Source: Deltaproteobacteria bacterium
GTDB taxonomy: Bacteria; Myxococcota_A; Bradymonadia; REDH01
Length of the DNA stretch: 64,000 nt
Direction of reading: 5' to 3'
Assembly: GCA_007693585.1 (NCBI GenBank)
Contig: REDH01000078.1
Span: 1-64,000 of the forward strand
The translations under genes were made by a program, and so were the position numbers. Of the stretch, positions 26,753 through 32,878 are shown one piece after another; within the stretch, counting starts at the first letter, position 1, and every line of letters starts with the position of its first letter. A model generated the notes under the pieces. It saw only the letters and a list, made by a program, of their open reading frames with translations, had not been told where the DNA came from and did no database searches.

Positions 26753-27970
26753 ATGATCACGCTGCGACTCCTGCCCAGGCCCGGCCAGGCGGCCGACATC
26801 GAGACCCTTGCCCGGTTGATCGACCGACCGGCGTTCGAGCTCGCCAGGGCACTGCGCGGCGTGGGATTCATCGAGATCCAGGTCGAAACACCGCAGCAGG
26901 CCGCGGAGGTCGAGATCATCGCAGGGCGCTGCGGTCTCGACGTCCGCGAACCGAGCCCGGCACAGGACGCGCCGAGCCCGGCCGGGCAGCCGCCGGTGCC
27001 GCCGCCCGACGAAGGCGACCGGAGACCCACGGAACCCAACGCAGCCGGGGACCCGTCCAGGGTCGACGCAACCACGCTCTGGGCCAGAGCCCAGTCGGCC
27101 CGGGGCGCACCACCGGGGACCCCCGACGCAGCCGTGGACGCGCTCGGCGAAGCCGGTACGGGGCACGAGAAGATCTCGCGCGGCGATGGCGAGGTGGCCG
27201 AGCCGTCCCGGGCACCCGGCTGGGCAGATCGGGATGTCCCCGCACACCCGTCGGCCGAGGCGAACCCTCCGCAGTTCATGCTCGTGGAGGAGGCGTTCCG
27301 CGAGCCTCCGGCGGTCGAGGGGCGCCAGCCTTCCCCGTGGATCGCCCTCGCGGCGGGTGTCCTTCTGCCGGGAGGGGGGCAGTTCTACCTCGGTCAGATC
27401 ACGCGCGGCCTCCTGGCGGCCCTCCTTTCGGTGCTCGTCGTTCCCTGGCTCCTCGCCGCCGCGCTGGCCTTCCGGGATGTGCGGAGGGCCCGGTGGAGAC
27501 GGCACGCCGAGCAGCCCGATCGATCCCCGGTCGGCCTGTGGCTGGCCGTGCCGGCCTTCTGGATCGCCACCGCGGTCCTCATCTCCTGGAGCAGCCGCCC
27601 GGTCACCCCGGAGCTGCCCGCCGTGCCCATCACGTCGCCCGTCCATCGCGCGCCCGCGGACGACGTCGCCCGCCTCGAGGGAGCGACCGCGCCGATCGAC
27701 CGGGAGCCGCGGCCACACCCGCCCGAGGACGCCCGGGCGCACGCCGCAGACGAGGAGGACTCTCCCGAGGGGAGCCAGGAGGAGCCGGACGATGCCGCAG
27801 AGGCCGCCGGCCCGCTGCTGGACATGCTGATCGAGGACGCCGAGCAGGCGTGCGGGACCGGCGACTACAGGCGCTGTCTTCGCCTCGCCGAGCGCATCCT
27901 TCAGATCGATCCGGCCTCGCGCCGCGCGATCGAGCTGCAGGTCGAGGCCATGGTGCGCGTCAGCGAGTGA
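26753..27970 (+). CDS. Membrane protein, unknown function
   Basis: 405 residues from ATG 26753, divergent from proA. An N-terminal segment of about 65 residues looks folded (RLLPRPGQAADIETLARLID). A long Pro/Ala/Asp-rich disordered linker follows (about 65-200). Next is a membrane region with two or three hydrophobic segments, starting with a PGGGQFYLGQITRGLLAALL stretch that resembles TM2-type transmembrane hairpins. A second Pro/Glu-rich linker then leads to a C-terminal TPR-like helical hairpin with a Cys pair (EQACGTGDYRRCLRLAERIL). I do not recognise a named family. The two disordered arms suggest a tethering or sensing role, which is speculative. Confidence 0.75.
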   Translation: MITLRLLPRPGQAADIETLARLIDRPAFELARALRGVGFIEIQVETPQQAAEVEIIAGRCGLDVREPSPAQDAPSPAGQPPVPPPDEGDRRPTEPNAAGDPSRVDATTLWARAQSARGAPPGTPDAAVDALGEAGTGHEKISRGDGEVAEPSRAPGWADRDVPAHPSAEANPPQFMLVEEAFREPPAVEGRQPSPWIALAAGVLLPGGGQFYLGQITRGLLAALLSVLVVPWLLAAALAFRDVRRARWRRHAEQPDRSPVGLWLAVPAFWIATAVLISWSSRPVTPELPAVPITSPVHRAPADDVARLEGATAPIDREPRPHPPEDARAHAADEEDSPEGSQEEPDDAAEAAGPLLDMLIEDAEQACGTGDYRRCLRLAERILQIDPASRRAIELQVEAMVRVSE

Positions 27971-28012
27971 CTCCACGATCGAGCACGCACCAGAGCCAGC
28001 GAATGCCGTTGC

Positions 28013-28942
28013 CTAGTTGGACCGATGGCTCGTCACGAGGCGCTTGCTCCACTCCGCGAGATCGTCGAGGCGACGAAGATTCGTCACGCCATCGATTCCC
28101 GTCGGTGCGCTCGGGCCGCCGGCCACCAGATGGATGGTCGGGTCGATGCGCCCACGAAGCTCGACGAGCTGACTGCGCACCCTGCGCGGATCGGCGGCCC
28201 GGGAGATGCTGACGAACACGGCGATGGGGTCGGCCTGACGCGCACCGGCCTCGATGTCCGCCAGGGGGGTGTCGGCACCAAGGAAGACCACCCGGCAGCC
28301 AGCCATCGAGAGCACGACGGCCAGCATGTGGAGGGTGAGATGATGCCTCTCCTCGGGGAGGCAGGCACAGATGACGCGCGGTCCGGACTGCCGATCGCTG
28401 AGAGGGCGCCAGTTCTGCGCGAGGAAGTCCCGGAGGCGCTCGCTGGCGAAGTGCTCGTGGAGTACACCGATCCGGCCATCGGCCCAGTAGGCCCCGATCG
28501 CCTCCAGGAACGGCGTGGCACGATCCTGAAGAAAGTGAAGCGCGCCGACACGGTTCCACTCGGAGCGAAAGCCCGCATCCAGGGCCTCGCCATCGAGCGC
28601 CGCCGTGGCGCGGACCCAGCTCGCCATCGGCTCGTCCAGGCTGAAGTCCGCATCCGGTCGTGCGGCCGGGGGCGCGCTGCTCCCGACCCAGACCCGCAAC
28701 TGTTCCACCGAAGCCGGGACCACCTGCGCCGCACGATGGCCGGCGGCCAGGGCGCGACTCACCAGACGCAGCTTCTCCACCGTCGCTTCACCATACACCC
28801 GGTGCCCGCCCGGCGTTCGCTGTGGCGCAGGAAAGCCGTACCGGCGTTCCCACGTGCGCAGCGTCTCGACCGCGATGCCCGTCTCGCGGGACACGGCGCC
28901 GATCGACAACTGCATCGGGCTCTGGGGGGCTGGTTCGACCAT
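28013..28942 (-). CDS. MerR-family B12-binding regulator (CarA/CarH/LitR type)
   Basis: 309 residues from ATG 28942; ATG 28915 (MQLSIGAVSRETGIAVETLR) is the alternative. The N-terminal winged helix-turn-helix has the MerR signature (TLRTWERRYGFPAPQRTPGGHRVY). The middle four-helix bundle carries W-x9-E-H (YWADGRIGVLHEHFASERLR), the residues that cap adenosylcobalamin in CarH. The C-terminal Rossmann domain has E-x-H (PEERHHLTLHML), the lower axial ligand motif, then the B12-cradle strands (VVFLGADTPLADIEAG, HLVAGG). In Myxococcus and Thermus such proteins repress carotenoid genes in the dark and release DNA in light. It lies 142 bp downstream of an ECF sigma gene on the same strand. Targets are not evident. 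Confidence 0.92.
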   Translation of the reverse strand: MVEPAPQSPMQLSIGAVSRETGIAVETLRTWERRYGFPAPQRTPGGHRVYGEATVEKLRLVSRALAAGHRAAQVVPASVEQLRVWVGSSAPPAARPDADFSLDEPMASWVRATAALDGEALDAGFRSEWNRVGALHFLQDRATPFLEAIGAYWADGRIGVLHEHFASERLRDFLAQNWRPLSDRQSGPRVICACLPEERHHLTLHMLAVVLSMAGCRVVFLGADTPLADIEAGARQADPIAVFVSISRAADPRRVRSQLVELRGRIDPTIHLVAGGPSAPTGIDGVTNLRRLDDLAEWSKRLVTSHRSN

Positions 28943-29084
28943 CGGGGAGTGCAACGAAGGGGAGAAGATTCGTGAGGAACACCCGCTGCGATGGGATGCA
29001 TCGGCAGCGAACGGGGTGCGGGAAGGGCCGAACAGGAGCCGCGGCATGCGCCGCAGAAACCCCGGGAGGCCCGGCGGCGTCGGC

Positions 29085-29639
29085 TCACATCTCGGCCAGA
29101 TGCTCCCGGAGCGCAAACCGGATCCGGTGCAGCCGCGCCTTGAGCGCCGATACCGAGAGGTCAAGCCGCTCCGCAACCTCTTCCTTCGAGAGGCCCTCGA
29201 TGTCCATGAGCACGTACACGGCCCGGTTGAGTTCGTCGCTCGCCTCGAGGAAGGACTGCATCTCGCGCAGCCGTCTCTGGTACGCCACCTCCTCGTCCGG
29301 CGCCGCGGCCACACCCTCCACCGTCGGGTCGACCGCGACCGCCTGCAGCACGTCATGCTCCATGGGCACGGGGACGCGGCGATACTTGCGAACCTTCATC
29401 TTCGCCGCGTTCTCCGTCACCCGGAACACCCAGCTCCAGAAGGCGCTCCGCCCGTTGAACAGGTGTGCCTTCCGAAAAACCGTCCAGCACACGTCCTGCA
29501 CAACCTCCTCTGCGTCCCACTCGTCCCGGACAATCCGCCGGGACACCGCGAAGACACGGTCGCGATACTGCCGGTGAAACTCCGTGAGCGCCTCGGCGTC
29601 CTGTGCGCGCAACCTCTCGACCAGCTCGTTCTCGGTCAT
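29085..29639 (-). CDS. ECF-type RNA polymerase sigma factor
   Basis: 184 residues. Region 2 is at about 10-85 (FHRQYRDRVFAVSRRIV, the DAEEVVQDVCWTVFRK helix and FWSWVFRVTENAAKMKVRK). A linker of about 40 residues follows, then region 4 (about 125-180) with the YVLMDIEGLSKEEVAERLDL helix-turn-helix and SALKARLHRIRFALREHL. No anti-sigma gene adjoins. Instead a B12-binding MerR regulator follows on the same strand, as in the Streptomyces litR/litS arrangement of a light-sensing repressor with an ECF sigma factor. A housekeeping-type promoter lies upstream (29690-29718). Confidence 0.93.
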   Translation of the reverse strand: MTENELVERLRAQDAEALTEFHRQYRDRVFAVSRRIVRDEWDAEEVVQDVCWTVFRKAHLFNGRSAFWSWVFRVTENAAKMKVRKYRRVPVPMEHDVLQAVAVDPTVEGVAAAPDEEVAYQRRLREMQSFLEASDELNRAVYVLMDIEGLSKEEVAERLDLSVSALKARLHRIRFALREHLAEM

Positions 29640-29689
29640 GTCCTGCTCTCATGGTTCAGGGGTTGACGCCCTCTCGCGTCGTTGGACAG

Positions 29690-29718
29690 CTTATGGATAG
29701 GTTCTGTGCCGCGGTCAA
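29690..29718 (-). promoter_or_regulatory. Candidate sigma-70-type promoter for the ECF/MerR operon
   Basis: On the minus strand: TTGACC (29718-29713, 5/6 match), a 17-bp spacer, then CATAAG (29695-29690, 4/6). It lies about 50 bp before the ECF sigma start codon. Confidence 0.5.
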
Positions 29719-29880
29719 TCCCTACGAATACCTTTTGCACAGGTTTTGGGCGCGCGTGGGGTGCGGAATGCACAGGATGTCTCGTACATATCCGAAAACA
29801 ATGGCGCCATGTGGCCGGGCGGACCCGTTCCATGCACGGAACAGCGTGTTCGAAACCCCCGGAATGCGCCGCGCGCGCGC

Positions 29881-29906
29881 GTGCTGGTGCATCCGTCGAC
29901 CAGCAC
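29881..29906. other. Hairpin-forming inverted repeat
   Basis: GTGCTGGT (29881-29888) and its exact complement ACCAGCAC (29899-29906) around a 10-nt loop. No T-run follows. It could be an RNA hairpin or an operator. Confidence 0.4.
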
Positions 29907-29920
29907 CGAACCATCCACGA

Positions 29921-29949
29921 TGAACAGGTCCTGTTCAGGTGGAGAACAG
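29921..29949. promoter_or_regulatory. Candidate operator with three TGAACAG half-sites
   Basis: A perfect palindrome TGAACAGGTCCTGTTCA (29921-29937) is followed by another GAACAG at 29944-29949, so the middle CTGTTC is shared by two inverted pairs (gaps of 3 and 7). The two direct GAACAG copies are 22 bp apart, about two helical turns. It lies about 140 bp before the glycosyltransferase start. Confidence 0.45.
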
Positions 29950-30088
29950 GATGGCCCGATCCCACCTTCCTGTCCCCAGCTCCCTGCGGATCGACGACTC
30001 GGCGGGTCGTGCAGCCGCGCAACGCTTGTCCGATGCGGAAGGACATGCGACCTCCGCCGACGGGGTAGGGGGTCCGCCGGAGCTGATC

Positions 30089-30814
30089 ATGACTCGGTCG
30101 AGTGCGAATCCGCTGGTGATCATCCCCACCTACGACGAGGTGGAGAATATCGGGCCGCTCCTCGAGCAGGTGCTCGAAGCCCTCCCCGAAGCCCACGTGC
30201 TCGTCGTCGACGACGCCTCGCCCGACGGTACCGCCGCGCGGGTCGACACGATGGCCTCACGCGATCCCCGCATTCATCTGCTCGAGCGCTCCGGAAAGCT
30301 GGGCCTCGGGACGGCCTACCTGGCCGGGTTCCGATGGGCACTCCAGCGGGACTACTCCCACGTCTTCGAAATGGATGCGGACTTCAGCCACGACCCCGCT
30401 TCCCTGCGTCCCATGCTCGAGGCCGCGGCCCATGCCGATGTCGTGATCGGATCCCGATACGTGGATGGGGGGGGGACCGTCGACTGGTCCTGGCCACGGC
30501 GCGCCCTGTCGCGCTTCGGCGGGTTGTACAGCCGATCGATTCTGGGCATGCCCGTCCGGGACATGACCAGTGGATTCAAGTGCTACCGTCGCGCGGCGCT
30601 CGAGGTCGTCGACCTCGATGAGGTGTCGTCCACCGGATACGCCTTCCAGATCGAGATGAAGTACCGGGCTCATCTCGCCGGGCTTCGTCTCGTCGAGACC
30701 CCGATCACGTTTCCCGATCGCGCGCGGGGGACCTCCAAGATGAGCGCTGCCATCGCCCACGAGGCCATGCTCCAGGTCGTGCGCCTGCGGCTGCGGCTCG
30801 GGTCAGCGCGATGA
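30089..30814 (+). CDS. Polyprenol-phosphate (dolichol-type) mannosyltransferase, GT2 family
   Basis: 241 residues from ATG 30089, with GGAG six bases upstream. This is a GT-A fold enzyme of the Dpm1 type that transfers mannose or another hexose from a nucleotide sugar to a polyprenyl phosphate on the cytoplasmic face, making donors for glycan or protein glycosylation. Motifs: VIIPTYDEVENI at the N-terminus, VVDDASPDGTA, the metal-binding DADFSHDP (about 94-101), and RGTSKMS near the C-terminus. It lacks the C-terminal membrane domain seen in some relatives. Its end overlaps the convergent adenosine deaminase gene by 12 bp. Confidence 0.92.
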   Translation: MTRSSANPLVIIPTYDEVENIGPLLEQVLEALPEAHVLVVDDASPDGTAARVDTMASRDPRIHLLERSGKLGLGTAYLAGFRWALQRDYSHVFEMDADFSHDPASLRPMLEAAAHADVVIGSRYVDGGGTVDWSWPRRALSRFGGLYSRSILGMPVRDMTSGFKCYRRAALEVVDLDEVSSTGYAFQIEMKYRAHLAGLRLVETPITFPDRARGTSKMSAAIAHEAMLQVVRLRLRLGSAR

Positions 30815-31879
30815 ACTCAGGCCGCAGGCCGCGACAAGGTCGTCGAAGGCCGCCAGCGCTCGAGACACGAGCGCCTCCCGTTCCGCGTCCGGCAGGAACG
30901 CTCCCTCGAAGGCGTTGGCCGTGAGCTGCCGCACCTCGTCGAGCCGCAGCCGGTGGGATCGAATCAGCAGATCGAACTCCCGCGCAAGGGTCGTCGCGGA
31001 CACCGTGCGGTTGTCCGTGCACACCGCCACGCGAAGCCCCTCGCGCAGAAACGCCGCCGCCGGGTGATCCTCGATCGAAGGGACCGCCCCTGTCTGCACG
31101 TTGCTCGTCGGGCAGACCTCCACCACGACGCCCTCCTCCCGCACCGCTTCCCGCAGCGCTGCGTCCTCTCGCAGCGCCGTACCGTGACCGAGGCGCTGCG
31201 CATGAAGTGTCGTCAGCGCGACCCGAACACTCTCCGAACCGGCCGCTTCTCCCGCATGCACCGTACGCGGCACGCCGGCCGCCCGTGCACGGTCGAACGT
31301 CGAGCGGTGCAGCTCCGCCGGAAACTCGGCCTCGGCCCCCGCCAGATCGACCGCGCCCACACCGACATCGTCGCCGATCCGTGCAGCGAGATCGACCACG
31401 GCCTCACCCTCGGACGACGGAAGATGGCGCATCGCGCAGAGGATCTGGCGCGTGCGCACACCGAACGCCGTGCTCGCCCGGTCCAGCCCTCGACCGACCG
31501 CGCGCACGGCCTGCTCCATCGTCAGCCCGCCAGCGGTCAGGAAGACGGGTGCGTAGCGCACCTCCACATACAGGTGGTTCTCCATCGCGCAGTCCTCGAT
31601 CAGCTCGTGGGCAATGCGCTCGATGGCCTCCTCGCTCTGCATCAGCGGCACGGTGATGTCGAAGGCGCGAAGGTAGTCCCGCAGGGTCGAGACGCCCGGG
31701 CCCGGGTGGAGCAGGCGTGCCAGCTCGACGGGATCGTGGGTCGGGATCGCTCGTCCCTCCGCTCGGGCGATCTCGATCAGGGTCTCCGCACGCGCCGAGC
31801 CGTCCAGGTGAAGGTGGAGCTCCGCCTTGGGCATCTGCTGCAGAAACGCGTGTCGCTGGGAGTCGGGCAGGTCATGCAT
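30803..31879 (-). CDS. add: Adenosine deaminase family protein
   Basis: 358 residues from ATG 31879 (MHDLPDSQRHAFLQQMPKAE), with GAAGG upstream; the frame extends to 31999 but the added residues look untranslated. The family hydrolyses adenosine or deoxyadenosine to inosine using a metal in a TIM barrel. Metal and catalytic motifs are present: ELHLHLDGSA near the start, VHAGEAAG (catalytic Glu), QRLGHGTAL, CPTSNVQ, and the CTDNRTVSATTLAREF metal/substrate region. The substrate could be adenosine or a related aminopurine; eye-level reading cannot separate these. It may serve purine salvage. Confidence 0.9.
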   Translation of the reverse strand: MHDLPDSQRHAFLQQMPKAELHLHLDGSARAETLIEIARAEGRAIPTHDPVELARLLHPGPGVSTLRDYLRAFDITVPLMQSEEAIERIAHELIEDCAMENHLYVEVRYAPVFLTAGGLTMEQAVRAVGRGLDRASTAFGVRTRQILCAMRHLPSSEGEAVVDLAARIGDDVGVGAVDLAGAEAEFPAELHRSTFDRARAAGVPRTVHAGEAAGSESVRVALTTLHAQRLGHGTALREDAALREAVREEGVVVEVCPTSNVQTGAVPSIEDHPAAAFLREGLRVAVCTDNRTVSATTLAREFDLLIRSHRLRLDEVRQLTANAFEGAFLPDAEREALVSRALAAFDDLVAACGLSSSR

Positions 31880-31970
31880 GGGGGCCTTCGAGTGCAACGG
31901 GACGACGTCGAATACGATCCCGGACTGCGGAGCCTGATCCCGCATCGCCCACAATGCAAGGAGGGAAGTC

Positions 31971-32339
31971 GTGTCCGACTCGATCCGTGGCGCAGCCACC
32001 TCTGCTCACTCGTCCCGAAACCCTGGAACCGCCGACCCGCCGGAGCCGGCCAGCCGACGGTCCGGACCGAACTTTCAGCAGGTGCTCCGGGGCAGTCTCC
32101 AGGTCGCCAGCGCAGTGGTCCCCGGGGCCGGGCTGGCCGGTTCCGTTGCCGGCAACGAGCAGGCAGCCATGATGGCCCGGGTCGAGACCATGCAGGCCGA
32201 GGGCCGCATCTTTCAGCTGGAGCTCCTCGCGCTCCAGGAACAGATTCAGGCCGATCACCGAACCTACAGCACGATGTCGAACGTGATCCGGGCCCGTCAC
32301 GACACGGCCCGCGCCGCGATCCAGAACATCCGGGCATGA
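31971..32339 (+). CDS. Small helical protein, unknown function
   Basis: 122 residues. The GTG start is set by AAGGAGG six bases upstream. The N-terminal 35 residues are disordered and Ser/Pro-rich with no signal peptide. A hydrophobic Ala/Gly/Val segment (VLRGSLQVASAVVPGAGLAG, about 39-58) is followed by a continuous amphipathic helix to the end (FQLELLALQEQIQ, YSTMSNVIRARHDTARAAI). This layout, a disordered head, small hydrophobic hinge and long C-terminal helix, resembles secreted rod or needle-type proteins of type III systems, but the likeness is of shape only. The partner gene 35 bp downstream encodes a TPR-like protein with its own strong ribosome site. Confidence 0.75.
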   Translation: MSDSIRGAATSAHSSRNPGTADPPEPASRRSGPNFQQVLRGSLQVASAVVPGAGLAGSVAGNEQAAMMARVETMQAEGRIFQLELLALQEQIQADHRTYSTMSNVIRARHDTARAAIQNIRA

Positions 32340-32374
32340 TGTCCGCCGGAACCGCCACCCGAAGGAGGGACGAC

Positions 32375-32878
32375 ATGAAATCGAAGAGGATGGAACTCGC
32401 CGGCGGGGCACCCTGCACGACTGCCGCCTCCAGGCCGGGCGACGGTGGGACCGGGAGCCCGGATCTCGGGACCGCCGACGTTCGGGCATGGCTCGTGCGT
32501 GGGTACGCGCTGCTTCCCGAGCGCCGCTTCGCCGAGGCCCGGGCCTGCTTTCGCGAGGCGGGAAGGATGGTGCCGAGCTCCGTGGTGCCGCCGGTCCTCG
32601 AGGCGACGGTGCTGTTGTGCGAGGGAGCCCTGGGTGAAGCCTTGCGACGCCTGCGTGCGTTGGGCCGGCGGCACGGAGACCTGCCGCTCCTCGTGCTGCA
32701 CGAGGCGGAAGTTCTGGTGCGCATGGGTCGCACGGCGGCTGCCCAGCGGGCCCTCGCCCGACTGGACGGGCGGGAGGTGACCGAAGAGGAGGCCCGGTTT
32801 GCGGCGAGCCTTTCGGAGGCACTCGCTCTGCTCGCGGCCCGCGGGGACCGGCCGAGCTTCAGTCCGGGTCACCCATGA
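32375..32878 (+). CDS. TPR-like protein, unknown function
   Basis: 167 residues from ATG 32375 with GAAGGAGGG upstream. After a disordered N-terminus of about 35 residues there are three or four TPR-like helical hairpins (RGYALLPERRFAEARACFRE, LEATVLLCEGALGEALRRLR, HEAEVLVRMGRTAAAQRALA). There is no signal peptide, so it is cytoplasmic. Small TPR proteins next to small helical substrates are often chaperones (type III secretion SctG/HrpB1-like proteins are one known case), which makes it a plausible chaperone for the gene upstream. Its 3' end overlaps the convergent kinase gene by 20 bp. Confidence 0.75.
   Translation: MKSKRMELAGGAPCTTAASRPGDGGTGSPDLGTADVRAWLVRGYALLPERRFAEARACFREAGRMVPSSVVPPVLEATVLLCEGALGEALRRLRALGRRHGDLPLLVLHEAEVLVRMGRTAAAQRALARLDGREVTEEEARFAASLSEALALLAARGDRPSFSPGHP

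Larger units (their letters stand above)
29640..30088. other. 449-bp intergenic region between divergent genes
   Basis: It separates the ECF sigma gene (minus) from the glycosyltransferase (plus) and is clearly more AT-rich than its surroundings. It holds a minus-strand promoter, a GACGC/GCGTC inverted repeat at 29665-29680 (6-bp gap, between that promoter and the sigma start codon), a hairpin (29881-29906) and a three-half-site TGAACAG element (29921-29949). No convincing gene is seen; the plus-strand frame running from 29939 into the glycosyltransferase lacks a ribosome site at its 5' end. Confidence 0.6.

Noticed and set aside
25342-28212. 956-codon plus-strand frame across proA and the membrane protein gene
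   Set aside because: It opposes the clear proA gene and then runs out of frame through the membrane protein gene; the product has no fold-like pattern.
29921-29937. LexA (SOS) box
   Set aside because: Half-site GTTCAGG is similar, but the other half does not fit the Myxococcus LexA consensus as I know it, and the adjacent genes are not SOS genes.
29640-30088. tRNA or known structured RNA in the 449-bp gap
   Set aside because: A GTTCGAA-like string near 29850 is not placed in a cloverleaf; acceptor and anticodon stems cannot be formed.
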